Shown here: positions 1 through 10,347 of the stretch, in pieces
Position numbering within the stretch: position 1 is the stretch's first letter
Layout of the letters: the number at the start of each line of letters is the position of its first letter
Assembly (NCBI GenBank): GCA_002842095.1
Contig: PHCB01000012.1
Coordinates: 1 to 64,000, forward strand
From: a candidate division BRC1 bacterium HGW-BRC1-1
GTDB taxonomy: Bacteria > Sumerlaeota > Sumerlaeia > Sumerlaeales > Sumerlaeaceae
Direction of reading: 5' to 3'
Length of the DNA stretch: 64,000 nucleotides
Translations under genes and position numbers: made by a program
The notes under the pieces: generated by a model
The model's input: the letters and a program-made list of their open reading frames with translations, nothing else
The model's database searches: none
Told to the model about the DNA's origin: nothing

Positions 1-11
1 CACCTGGCTGC

Positions 12-137
12 CATCCTTAAGCCCGGAAGGGTCCAGCCATTAAAGGAACGGTACATCCTTTAACCCGGACAGTCCGCACCATCGGGCAAACGACCCATCC
101 TTGAACCCGGAGGGTTCAAAGCTCATTAGCCGGTGGT
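12..137. repeat. Three tandem copies of a 42-bp imperfect repeat
   Basis: The 7-mer catcctt begins at 12, 54 and 96, exactly 42 bases apart each time, and each copy continues as a cccgga-containing block with some mismatches. The later part of each unit is more diverged. No gene can be supported in 1-219, so the repeats sit in noncoding DNA at the window edge, and the array may continue to the left. Confidence 0.7.
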
Positions 138-196
138 TGAGCGAAGCGACACCACCGGTCCACAGCCCCATTAACGTTCGCATCCCGGCGGGATGC
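130..196. terminator. Two adjacent hairpins downstream of the minus-strand membrane protein gene
   Basis: Two clear inverted repeats follow one another. ccggtggt at 130-137 pairs with accaccgg at 151-158, and gcatccc at 180-186 pairs with gggatgc at 190-196 across a 3-base loop. They lie just 3' of the minus-strand stop at 220, so they could end that transcript, but no strong U-tract follows. They may equally be a dispersed REP-like element. Confidence 0.4.
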
Positions 197-219
197 CAGA
201 ACCTTTCGGCTGCGCGGTG

Positions 220-1401
220 TCAGCTTTCTTCCACGGGCTCCGGGGTTTCGGCAAGGGTCTCCGGAATTTCAACAGCCGCTTCCATTGTTTCAGCGGGAGC
301 AGGAACAGGAACAGGAACAGGAATATCCGTCCTCACCAGCGTGATGGGTTTTTCATCGGTGCGCTTGCGTTGGTCGCGGATTTCGCGAATCAGATGCAGT
401 AGCACCCCGCGGTTGCGGATAAAGCGCCGTGTGGAGAAGAACGTTTTCTCTGCCCCGTCGCGACCGATGCGCGCCTCGATGCCCAGCTTGTTACCGTTTG
501 ATCGCATCCCGCTGATCGCTTCGATGGGAGCTTTGCGCAAAACCATGCTGTTCAGCATGACATAAACGTTATGGCGGTCGATGCCGACCTGATAATAAAA
601 GAGTTTCCGGACGAACAACAACCCGAAGAAAACCGCCGCGTACAACGTCCACAGGCGATAAGGCTCGAACGTGGGCGAGAGCCAGAGCTTGTCCAGCAGA
701 AAGGCCATCACGAGGGCCACGATTGCCGCGAGGTACAGCACCAGTCGGAGGTTGGTGCCCGGTTCGCGCTGGGAGAAAAACAGGGGGCGCCGGCGCCGGT
801 CCATCTCGGCCATCTTGCGCCGGCAAATGGCGGGCACTGAAATCTGCACCGCGAGCCGTTCCACCTGATGAAAGCCTTCAAACTGCCGGTTGGTGATGCG
901 CATGCGCCGGCGTCGCAGGTCGAAGAACCGCCGCACGGCGTACACCTTCAACTCGCGCATGGCCGTGGCCTTGCCTTCCCAGATGCGCTCGACATGCTCG
1001 ATGAGAATCTCGTCGGCATCGTTCCATTTAAGTTCGCGGGCGGGCAGCAACGGCATCTTGCGAATGATCGAGACGGGAGTAACGGTGAGCGTTGCCAACT
1101 CGCGCCAGAACCAGACCAGCATGAGCGCCAGCCAGACCCACGCGACAATCACCGTGCGATGTTGCAAAATCCCGTGATCAGCAAGCCAGACCACGCCGGA
1201 CTTGATGACCGCGACAGCCGGATGACCGGCCGGGATGCGGCTGATGTAATCCAGCACCAATGGCACAATCCACACCACCCCCGCCAGAAACAGGGGGAGC
1301 AGTTTGCGCCACAGGGGCGTGCGGAATACGTATCGGACTTGATCTTTCACGCGGGTAGAGATGATTTCCGTGGCGGGGGCATTTTGTTCGTATTTCCGCA
1401 C
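220..1401 (-). CDS. Conserved membrane protein, possibly with a PH-like domain
   Basis: A protein of about 393 residues starting with GTG at 1401, without a convincing ribosome binding site. Hydrophobic segments pair near residues 32-52 and 84-104, and again near 222-242 and 250-270. The stretch after the second pair (a short beta-rich region with 'GIDRHNVYVML') resembles the arrangement of bacterial PH-domain (YdbS/YdbT-like) membrane proteins, but I cannot assign it firmly. The C-terminus is a Pro-Val-Ala-Glu-rich tail (PVPVPVPAPAET), probably disordered. It diverges from prfA over a gap of about 118 bases. Function unknown; an envelope or stress-membrane role is only a guess. Confidence 0.6.
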   Translation of the reverse strand: MRKYEQNAPATEIISTRVKDQVRYVFRTPLWRKLLPLFLAGVVWIVPLVLDYISRIPAGHPAVAVIKSGVVWLADHGILQHRTVIVAWVWLALMLVWFWRELATLTVTPVSIIRKMPLLPARELKWNDADEILIEHVERIWEGKATAMRELKVYAVRRFFDLRRRRMRITNRQFEGFHQVERLAVQISVPAICRRKMAEMDRRRRPLFFSQREPGTNLRLVLYLAAIVALVMAFLLDKLWLSPTFEPYRLWTLYAAVFFGLLFVRKLFYYQVGIDRHNVYVMLNSMVLRKAPIEAISGMRSNGNKLGIEARIGRDGAEKTFFSTRRFIRNRGVLLHLIREIRDQRKRTDEKPITLVRTDIPVPVPVPAPAETMEAAVEIPETLAETPEPVEES

Positions 1402-1519
1402 GAGATGATTCTGCGGTCAAGGCAATGTAGTGGGCTGCGCCGGTGGCTTCACAAAGGTTCCCCGTGCGGCAACTCCCCATCAATAACCCATGGACCGCCA
1501 CGGTATAGCAATCGCGGCC

Positions 1520-2605
<1,086 letters not shown>

Positions 2606-2641
2606 CGGCCGACAAGCGCCGGTCCATCAGACCCGCCGCTC

Positions 2642-5600
2642 TCACGGTTTTTTCGGAGCCAGGTATTCGAGACATCCCTTGAGTAAAGCCGTGCGCTCGC
2701 CCGTCGTATCGCTCACGCATTCAAGGGGGAACGCCAGCACGATGCGTCGTCCGCCGCCCGCATCGCTTGCCACGGCTGCGCCCATGGACGCCTCGCGGTA
2801 GCGCAACACTGCCGGGTCTGCCTTGGCCAGACCTTCGATGACACCGGGGTTTTCCGCGTGGTACGCACCGTCGGTTCCGGCCCCATTGGCTATGAAAGGT
2901 TCGAGTCGCGTGAAGGGCGACGTCGTTTCCGATGACTCCACCAGGGCAAAACGCGGCCCGTGCCCGCTCATGTAGCGGGTGCAAAGAACATCCTTCAGGA
3001 AGCTCGCATCGGCCGCACTCGCCGTGGCCGGTTCAATCAGATCTGTGGCCACGTAACTCCCGTTGGCGAGCAGCGCGCCGCCCTGCTCGATATAAGCGCG
3101 AACAGCCTGCTGATGCTCGGGCGGCCAGCAAACGAACTCGGGCTTCATCCGATCCGCGGCACCCTTGGTGGCATCGCGGGCCGGTGGGGGTGGCGTGGTT
3201 CTCTCCTCACCGAGGAGCCAATCCACCACGGGATAATCTTTCAGAGGCACGAGACCGGCGCTAACGGATTCGTCGGACACGGAATCAAAAGCCCAGCCCA
3301 GCTTTGCGAAACTCTCGCCATGAAGCAGTGCAAAGTCGCGGGTGTTGCCCGCCTCCTGACCGCGCTCCATTTGGGCATAGCTCGCGCCATGGCCGGGGTT
3401 GTCGTTGGTAAAGGGTGTGTCGTTGCCAGACCAGGCGTGACTGCGATCGAAGTCGTACTGAGAGCCAACCAGACCGACGTTCCAACCATCGCCAACACCG
3501 TTGTCCTCGGAGCGGTCCGCACCCTCGCGATCGCCTGTAACCAACGTGGGCGGTGCCAATCGATCGAAGGCATTCACGATGAGCGCGCGCGGGGCTCCGG
3601 CCTCTCCTGTTCGTACAGAAAGAATTTCGCCGGGCAGACTCTCGCCGCCGGCGTTCCAGGCCGTCACACGGAAACTCACCACGGCATCGGGGTCACTCAC
3701 CTTCATCTCCAGCGAAGTGTTCTCCGCGCCCTTTACAAGCGTTCCATTGTCAAAACCACCGGTGGCCGTGCGAGCATACACAACGTAGCCATCGGGAGCA
3801 GCGCTGGTCTCAAGCGGATCCAAAACGGGTTTCCACCGCACACGAATGCGACCCGGCGCTATTGTGCGAACCTGCAGGTGGTCGGGAGCCAGAGGCATCA
3901 CGATGGGCGTAAAACCGTGCTCACTTGCCAGGAAGCGCAGCATGCCCTTATAAATGGACCGGGCCACATCGAAGCGGAAACGGGGGTCGAGGGCAAACTT
4001 CATGTCGTCGTAATTCTGATGCGACAAAAGCTCCACCAGCACTGACGGCGTGTTGGGTCGGCGCGCCTCGGCATAGCTGGCGTCGCGCAGATCGCGGCGG
4101 GTCCAGTCGGAGGAATATTTCGCACGCACATCATCCACGATCTGCGTTTGAATGAGGTCCGCCAGATCGCGATTCATCATGCGGTCGCGTCCATTGGGGA
4201 AAACATCGCGCTTGTTCTCGCCGCGACTCGTGAAAATCGCCAGCGTGCCGACGACTCCGGTGGAGATGCCGGCATCGGTGTGCAGCGCAAAACTGAGATC
4301 GACGGGCACACCCATCCCCGCAAACTCGGGCTTATGATTGGGCCCGGTGGGAGCGCCAGTCAGAATGTTTGCGTACTCGGAGCGGCTCATAAAATCTTCT
4401 GTATATTCGTCGCCAGCATGGCGGCCATAGGCATACGCCAGAGCCGGATCAATGCCCGCGTACTGGAACCAATAGCGTGCAGCTTCGGCATAACGTGGGT
4501 AGCCGCTCACGCCCTCGCCCCGCTGCACGTTGCCCATACCCCCGCCAATTTTCACAGCGTCGGCGCTGACCGTTGCGTTGGCGTCGACGGATTGATTGTC
4601 CAACTCCACCACCGCGTCACCACGGGTGGAGAAACTGAAGGTGCCCAGATAAACCCAGGTATTGCCTACCATGCGCTGGTTCACCCGAAACTCCGTGGCT
4701 CCCCCACCATGGCGAATGGTGTAGTGCGCATCGGTGGCCGATTCGGGTGTGCTCGCATACGAGACATAAACCGCGTAGTCGCCATCGGCGGGAATTTTCG
4801 CCTGCCAGCGGGCGGAACCCGTGGCGCGACCCGTGGTTGTCAGGGCATAGCGCGTGGTGCCCTCGCGGTGTGGATTCAATCCATCGGGGAAAGGCGCCAG
4901 TCCGTTTTTGAAACCAGCGGTGCTGGTCGTGCGGAAACCGCGCCCACTGGTGGAGAAACCAGTGTACTCGCGCCGCGACCTGGAATCTCCGTCATCGACC
5001 ACCACCTCGTTCAACTGCGGATCACGTTCGCGGCAGGTGAACACCGTGGCCCCGGCCCTCTCGAGCATGGGGATGAGGTACGGATTAATGATGCTCATGG
5101 TCAGGAGATCTTCGACGGTGGTGAACATGCGCGGACGCTGCCACTCCCAGCGCTGGGTGCCTTGGTTGGCAAAGTACACGCCGTGACTGGGCCACACTAC
5201 AATATTACGGCGGTCGAGTCCGCCGCTGGGCACCGGCGATGCAGCACTTACATTTCGCGCGAGCGGCACAGTGGCCAGCGAGGTGACCGGAGATTTTCCC
5301 GCCCGCACGGGCGCACCGACGCAGTAGGCCGGCGGCACATAATCCATGAGGGAGCGACCCGCCACGGCCAGCGCCACAGGCTGGGTGGTGGCGGTCGACA
5401 ATGCGGACGTCACGCGAGCCAAAACATCTGTAACCTCGGATTCCCTCCAGGGACGCCGGACAGCTTCGGGCGAGAGATCAATGACGGTGGCCGTGGTGGT
5501 AACATCCACTGCCGCAACCTTGGTGGAAGGAGGGAAAAGCGCGCGTTCCGAGGACCCGCTGTTAGCTCGGATGAATCGTGCGGCCTCATTCCGAAGAGCG

Positions 5601-5728
5601 GACGACTCATCCGATTTCATTTCATTTGAAAGAGGAGCGCTGGTGTCTTGGGCGAGGCTGATATTAGCAGGGAAAGAACAAAAAACGACGAGCACAAAAA
5701 TACTACGCATGGCGGTGAATCGGGGCAT
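2642..5728 (-). CDS. Secreted N-acetylmuramoyl-L-alanine amidase with golvesin-like and FnIII domains
   Basis: Exported protein of about 1028 residues with a signal peptide (MPRFTAMRSIFVLVVFC..., ending near SLAQ). It looks like a zinc-dependent Amidase_3-type enzyme that cuts peptide stems from peptidoglycan: 'WPSHG' (His182), 'ALHTDAG' (His483) and 'LVELLSH' (Glu566) match the expected ligands and catalytic Glu. Between the first and second motif, residues about 275-400 form a beta-rich golvesin/CBM-like domain, so the catalytic fold is interrupted. An FnIII domain follows at about 612-705, and the last 320 residues resemble a GATase/ThuA-like fold. This architecture recalls Bacteroidetes proteins often mislabelled xanthan lyase. 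AAGGAA lies 9 bases before the ATG at 5728; a GTG at 5731 is the alternative. Confidence 0.8.
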   Translation of the reverse strand: MPRFTAMRSIFVLVVFCSFPANISLAQDTSAPLSNEMKSDESSALRNEAARFIRANSGSSERALFPPSTKVAAVDVTTTATVIDLSPEAVRRPWRESEVTDVLARVTSALSTATTQPVALAVAGRSLMDYVPPAYCVGAPVRAGKSPVTSLATVPLARNVSAASPVPSGGLDRRNIVVWPSHGVYFANQGTQRWEWQRPRMFTTVEDLLTMSIINPYLIPMLERAGATVFTCRERDPQLNEVVVDDGDSRSRREYTGFSTSGRGFRTTSTAGFKNGLAPFPDGLNPHREGTTRYALTTTGRATGSARWQAKIPADGDYAVYVSYASTPESATDAHYTIRHGGGATEFRVNQRMVGNTWVYLGTFSFSTRGDAVVELDNQSVDANATVSADAVKIGGGMGNVQRGEGVSGYPRYAEAARYWFQYAGIDPALAYAYGRHAGDEYTEDFMSRSEYANILTGAPTGPNHKPEFAGMGVPVDLSFALHTDAGISTGVVGTLAIFTSRGENKRDVFPNGRDRMMNRDLADLIQTQIVDDVRAKYSSDWTRRDLRDASYAEARRPNTPSVLVELLSHQNYDDMKFALDPRFRFDVARSIYKGMLRFLASEHGFTPIVMPLAPDHLQVRTIAPGRIRVRWKPVLDPLETSAAPDGYVVYARTATGGFDNGTLVKGAENTSLEMKVSDPDAVVSFRVTAWNAGGESLPGEILSVRTGEAGAPRALIVNAFDRLAPPTLVTGDREGADRSEDNGVGDGWNVGLVGSQYDFDRSHAWSGNDTPFTNDNPGHGASYAQMERGQEAGNTRDFALLHGESFAKLGWAFDSVSDESVSAGLVPLKDYPVVDWLLGEERTTPPPPARDATKGAADRMKPEFVCWPPEHQQAVRAYIEQGGALLANGSYVATDLIEPATASAADASFLKDVLCTRYMSGHGPRFALVESSETTSPFTRLEPFIANGAGTDGAYHAENPGVIEGLAKADPAVLRYREASMGAAVASDAGGGRRIVLAFPLECVSDTTGERTALLKGCLEYLAPKKP

Positions 5729-5843
5729 CACGAGATTTCCTTAATAAGTGCGATGCCAGTTTTTTGAATCCCGTCGAAACTAAAGACAATGCCTAAGTGG
5801 TGTGTTGCCGTCCGAGTATCAGGATTAACGATTATCCCATCCG

Positions 5844-8800
5844 CTATGGTGAAGCTACCCGCTGGGCCGAGCCCTTGAGAAACACCTGATAGGAAAACGC
5901 CACGGGTTTGTTTTCCTCGCCCGGTTTGATTTTGTATTCCATGAGCGCGTCACGTGACTGCCCCGCTGGAATTTCGTCGATCATGGTTTCGCCAAGCAGA
6001 GCCTCCGGGGTGGGTTGGGCGCTGGTATAAAACGCCACCTTCACACCTCGGGCTGCGCTTTCCCCCGTGTTGCTTACCGTGGCCACCATGCGCACGCGAC
6101 GCAGGCGACGGTCCTCGTCGTCGAAGGGCAGCGCGTGGATACCCAGCGGGGTCAGCTTGTGCTTCGTCCTCACGCGCACTTCACGCTGCACCATGTTGTC
6201 AGCCGGGCTGCGCTCGGCGTCATCCTCCACGGGCACGGCGCGAAATTCCACGCGACGCAAACCCGCGTTGCGGAAGGGGTCCCACCGCAGCGTAACGGTG
6301 GTGATTTCGCCCGCATCCAGCATGAAGAGTTTCCCACTGCCGGGCACGCGCGATTCCATCTTGATGGGAACCGTAGTGGTTATATCATACGCTTCGAGCC
6401 TCGCCCCACGACTGCGACGGGCACCGCTGTTGCGCACGGGCACATCAAAAACGATCGTCTCACCATCGGCCGGTGAAACCGGCTCCATGCGAATCCCCTC
6501 TCCCATCACCTGCAAGTCGGGCTGCACGTCACGCCCCACTTGCACAGACATGCGCGGCCATTCATCCGACCCCTCCACGCTGCTCAACGCATCAAGCCGC
6601 AAATGCAAAGTCCGTTGGGCCGGCACCGGCGACAACGTCAGGGGCAGCGTTATCCGCTGGGATTTGCCGGGGAACAACGGCTGAAGCGTTACCATGCTCT
6701 CCATCAGATTCACACCATCCTCACCCACCAGCGCCACCCGCATCTCCGGCGAGGTGAGGTCCGAAACATTGTGCAAGGTCACGCCGATTGCCAGGGTCGC
6801 CTGCGGGCCATCCTGCCTGCTGGCAATCGTCACAGATTCCGGATCGGGTTGCACCGTCTGCGCACCCGGCAGAAGTTTGCTGACCGCTGCCAGTTCAATA
6901 ACGCGGTTGCCCCGGGGTGATTGCAAAACCTCCTCAGCCTCGCCACGCGCACGCCACTTGAAGAGGAACCGGTTTACTCCGGCAAGAAGGCGCGGACGCA
7001 CTTCCACATCGCGCTCCTCGCCCGGCAGAAAATTGACCGCCGCCGATTCAACCACCGGCTCCTCACCCGCAGTTTTCAACAGGCTCAAAACGACCTCGCG
7101 TCGGGCCGAGGGCGCTGGGTTGCGGACCCTCACCACGATTACAGGGACATCGCCCTCGTTGAGCGGTTCCTCATCGGTGGCCGCCACGTTGGCCAGTCTC
7201 CACGACACGATTTCCATGTCGCGCGGAGCTGCAGTGACCGCCGGACGCTCCATCAGCAAATCCGCGGGGATGGCGTTGGGCGGCTTTCCATTGACGGGGT
7301 GCAGGTCCAGCGCCGGGTCTCCCAGCAGCAGGAACATCCGCACCAGGTCCGGTGGTCCGCCCAGTTCCAGATAGCGCAACGCGGCCAGCGTTGCAGCGGC
7401 GCCAACGGGTCTCGTTTCATCCGTGAGCAGTGCGTGGTTCAGTTGCGCGGCGAAAGTCTCATGGTTGCGCGTAAGGCCCGGCCCCGTGGGCACGAAGCAC
7501 CCCACCGCACCGCCGTTGGGCGTGCGCATGAAATCCTCGCTGATGCAGACGTTCCATCGCGGTTGGGGGTAATCGATGGCGCCACTGTTGCAGGTCATGT
7601 TCACGATGAACGGGAGGCGCGCGCCATTGGTTAGCATGAGGTTGTCCGAGTTCTCGCTGTCGCCCCCGAACCAGATGCGTTCGCTGCTCCAGATGTTGGG
7701 CGAGCCGTGACCGAAATAGGTCACCATGGCCACACCACCGTTTATCATGTCGCGGATGCGGCGCGTGGCTTCTGCGCTCACCTTCGCCTTGCTGCGTTCG
7801 GCCACTTCTGCCGGGAAATAGAAATTGTCGCTCCAGGGCTCGTCATCCAGAAAGATTCCGGTGCAGTCGAATTGAGGCGGCACGCTGTCGCGCATGACGC
7901 GCTCGACAGTCTCAGAAAAATCCGAGTGGTCGGCCACGAAACCCAGGCGTCCGCGCCATGGGTCGCTGGTAGGGGCACCGGCAAAGGCCAACTGTTTGGA
8001 AACCACCTGCTTGAGGTCGTCGACATTGTTCACCGAGAAGCGACCGAGCATCAAATCAGGCACCACGTCATCACCAAAAAGGGTGGCGTACCACTGGTCG
8101 CTGGCCCAGCGTTCGCCGGGATTTGCGGGGTCGAGAACCGTGTAACTGGGCACGTAATTGACGACATCGTTTCGGAACTCGTTGCGATAGGCGCTGGTCG
8201 CATCGCCCACGAGCAGCACATAGCTGGCTGCGGGCTCACTACTGGTGCCGCGCCAGTGGTCTGCGGCATGGCGCAGGAACGCCTTGATGGCCAGCGGGGT
8301 CTCCTCGCCCTCGGCAAACTGGTCGTATACATCGCGCACATCAACCACCGCAACGGCATGCCCCTGATCACGCCTGGCCTTCGCAAAGGGCTCGATGCCC
8401 GCGATAAAATCGCTGTGAGAAATGATGATGTAATCCGCATGCTGCTTCGCCTTGCGCAAGTCAGGCCGCCCGCGCACGGCCCCCAGCGCCACCGTGGAAG
8501 CGGCATCGGCACGGGCGAGGATCAGACGGGTCGACAAACGTGGACCGATAAAATCTGCCGTCGTCTGCCCCGGCTCACCCAACCACAGCAAGGCGGGTGA
8601 GGTGCTTGTCATGTCCAAAACCAGGCTTCGCCCACTGGTTGTGATTTCGGTAATTTGGTAATCCGTTTGGTCTTTGGAAGAAATCGAATTGATCGGTGGT
8701 GCAAACTCCAACTCGCCATCCACCGCACGATACGCCCGGGGGTAGTTTACCTCCAACTTGTCGAGGTGCACCTGCGTGCGAAAAACTCCCGCGCGCAACG

Positions 8801-10232
8801 GCTCGCCGCCACTCGTTTGGATGTCTCCCAATGCAATCGTCAACACGTTGCCGTGCTCTTTTAACAAGTCGCGCGGAATACGGAATTGATGTGTGGCGTC
8901 ATCCTCCGCCGACACTTCGAAGGTTTGAGGAGACGACCCGTTCACACGAAACCGCACCGGGGCCTTCGCACCTTTCAACCAGTTGTGAATGTACAACGTA
9001 AGCGTGGAGTCGGCGTCTTGCACGCCTTTCACAAGGCCCGGCATGTCGAACTGCACCTCCACCGGCGCGCTGGTTGTCAGTTCTTTCCACGCCCAGCGGA
9101 ATCCGAGGATCGACAGAAACTGATCGTTGCGGATGAGCACCTCGTGGTCTTCCTCCACGGTCAGCGAACTCTCAAACATGGCGCCTGGTTGTGGTTCGCT
9201 CCATCGCGAAAGCGCTTCCCCCGAGAGACCCCACCGCAGGGCGGAGCCGGTGGCGTCGACCACAAGCCAGTAGGGATTCACCAGCGTGAAGCGCGAATCA
9301 TTCCGACGCCCATAGAACAGGAACAGATCGTCATCCGCCCACCCCACCGCCGGCGTTGTGGATTCATCCCAGCCACTCGTTGCGCGAAGCAGCAACATCG
9401 GTTGCTGCTCACCGCGAAGAAACAATTTCACATGGGACGGATCAAGCGCAGCGGTGTCCACGCCGGCTTCGCGCAGATCGCGCCCCGAAATCTGCACAAG
9501 ACTGTTTGTCGTAACCGGCACCCGCATGACATGGGCCGCGCCGGGAAAACGGGCTGCACGGGAATCAAAATTTCCAAGACCCGGACCCGGCGCAATAGTC
9601 CCACGATCGACCACGGCGAACCGGTCGAGGTCTTCCGGATTGGCGACAAAGGCCTCCAGCACACGTCGCAAGGCTCCGGTCGATGCGGTGTCATCGACAG
9701 CCTCCAATTTAATGAAAGTTGGCAGCGACTGAAAAAAAAGTTCCACGCGGCCTTCCACTATCCTGTTCGCGGGTGCCTCACGCATGGCCAGCGGGATGAA
9801 AACCTGCGCGAGATGATGACCGCGCATCCACCCCAGCGACTTCATCTCCACCGCCACCGGCACACCCCCCTCCAGCGGCGTTATAGGCGGGGCTGCAAGA
9901 GCTGCATCTGCCATGGGCACCATGGCTGTCGGCGTAAGTTCTGCTTTCAAAAACCCGCCTGCAGGCACACACAGAGCCACCGTGGAGTAGCTCTCCTCCC
10001 CGGGCCGGTTGACATGAAAACGAAACGAGATGCGCCCCCCGGTTGACTCATAATCCGAGATGCTTGTGGAGGGTTGGGCAGCCAGATCAACCGACCGGCG
10101 GGCAGCGGCCGCGTGCCAGGCAGACTCCGACATATCACGCGGCAGGGAATCCAATGGATGGTCGCCGGCCGCACAAACTCCCGCCAAACCCGCCATGGCC
10201 ATCACGACAAACCGCCGCAACCGGATCATCAT
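5844..10232 (-). CDS. Secreted C25 (gingipain-type) cysteine peptidase with C-terminal CARDB-like domains
   Basis: Very large exported protein, 1462 residues, with signal peptide MMIRLRRFVVMAMAGLAG. The centre matches peptidase family C25: 'YFGHGSPN' gives the catalytic His842 and 'NMTCNSG' the catalytic Cys881, 39 residues apart and in the family's order; the preceding part contains 'LLVGDAT' and 'WYATLFGDD', typical of the gingipain-like subdomain. The first 550 or so residues resemble a pro-region plus beta domains. The C-terminal 430 residues look like repeated CARDB/Ig-like modules ('VSNTGESAARGVKVAFY'). Start chosen at 10232 because GGAGG lies 9 bases upstream; the open frame extends further without support. 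I see no obvious type IX sorting tail. The amidase gene follows after about 110 bases. Confidence 0.88.
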   Translation of the reverse strand: MMIRLRRFVVMAMAGLAGVCAAGDHPLDSLPRDMSESAWHAAAARRSVDLAAQPSTSISDYESTGGRISFRFHVNRPGEESYSTVALCVPAGGFLKAELTPTAMVPMADAALAAPPITPLEGGVPVAVEMKSLGWMRGHHLAQVFIPLAMREAPANRIVEGRVELFFQSLPTFIKLEAVDDTASTGALRRVLEAFVANPEDLDRFAVVDRGTIAPGPGLGNFDSRAARFPGAAHVMRVPVTTNSLVQISGRDLREAGVDTAALDPSHVKLFLRGEQQPMLLLRATSGWDESTTPAVGWADDDLFLFYGRRNDSRFTLVNPYWLVVDATGSALRWGLSGEALSRWSEPQPGAMFESSLTVEEDHEVLIRNDQFLSILGFRWAWKELTTSAPVEVQFDMPGLVKGVQDADSTLTLYIHNWLKGAKAPVRFRVNGSSPQTFEVSAEDDATHQFRIPRDLLKEHGNVLTIALGDIQTSGGEPLRAGVFRTQVHLDKLEVNYPRAYRAVDGELEFAPPINSISSKDQTDYQITEITTSGRSLVLDMTSTSPALLWLGEPGQTTADFIGPRLSTRLILARADAASTVALGAVRGRPDLRKAKQHADYIIISHSDFIAGIEPFAKARRDQGHAVAVVDVRDVYDQFAEGEETPLAIKAFLRHAADHWRGTSSEPAASYVLLVGDATSAYRNEFRNDVVNYVPSYTVLDPANPGERWASDQWYATLFGDDVVPDLMLGRFSVNNVDDLKQVVSKQLAFAGAPTSDPWRGRLGFVADHSDFSETVERVMRDSVPPQFDCTGIFLDDEPWSDNFYFPAEVAERSKAKVSAEATRRIRDMINGGVAMVTYFGHGSPNIWSSERIWFGGDSENSDNLMLTNGARLPFIVNMTCNSGAIDYPQPRWNVCISEDFMRTPNGGAVGCFVPTGPGLTRNHETFAAQLNHALLTDETRPVGAAATLAALRYLELGGPPDLVRMFLLLGDPALDLHPVNGKPPNAIPADLLMERPAVTAAPRDMEIVSWRLANVAATDEEPLNEGDVPVIVVRVRNPAPSARREVVLSLLKTAGEEPVVESAAVNFLPGEERDVEVRPRLLAGVNRFLFKWRARGEAEEVLQSPRGNRVIELAAVSKLLPGAQTVQPDPESVTIASRQDGPQATLAIGVTLHNVSDLTSPEMRVALVGEDGVNLMESMVTLQPLFPGKSQRITLPLTLSPVPAQRTLHLRLDALSSVEGSDEWPRMSVQVGRDVQPDLQVMGEGIRMEPVSPADGETIVFDVPVRNSGARRSRGARLEAYDITTTVPIKMESRVPGSGKLFMLDAGEITTVTLRWDPFRNAGLRRVEFRAVPVEDDAERSPADNMVQREVRVRTKHKLTPLGIHALPFDDEDRRLRRVRMVATVSNTGESAARGVKVAFYTSAQPTPEALLGETMIDEIPAGQSRDALMEYKIKPGEENKPVAFSYQVFLKGSAQRVASP

Positions 10233-10347
10233 TGTCCTGTTCCTCCGCATCAATATTGTGCCACATTCATGAAACAGCCAGACATGCCCCGTGCAAGTTC
10301 TCTTGCATTGCCCGTTGCCCATCTTTGAAACATAAACCTGCTAAAAC

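Noticed and set aside
4148-5629. A 493-codon open frame antisense to the amidase gene
   Set aside because: The amidase strand has a signal peptide, ribosome binding site and catalytic motifs; the antisense product has none.
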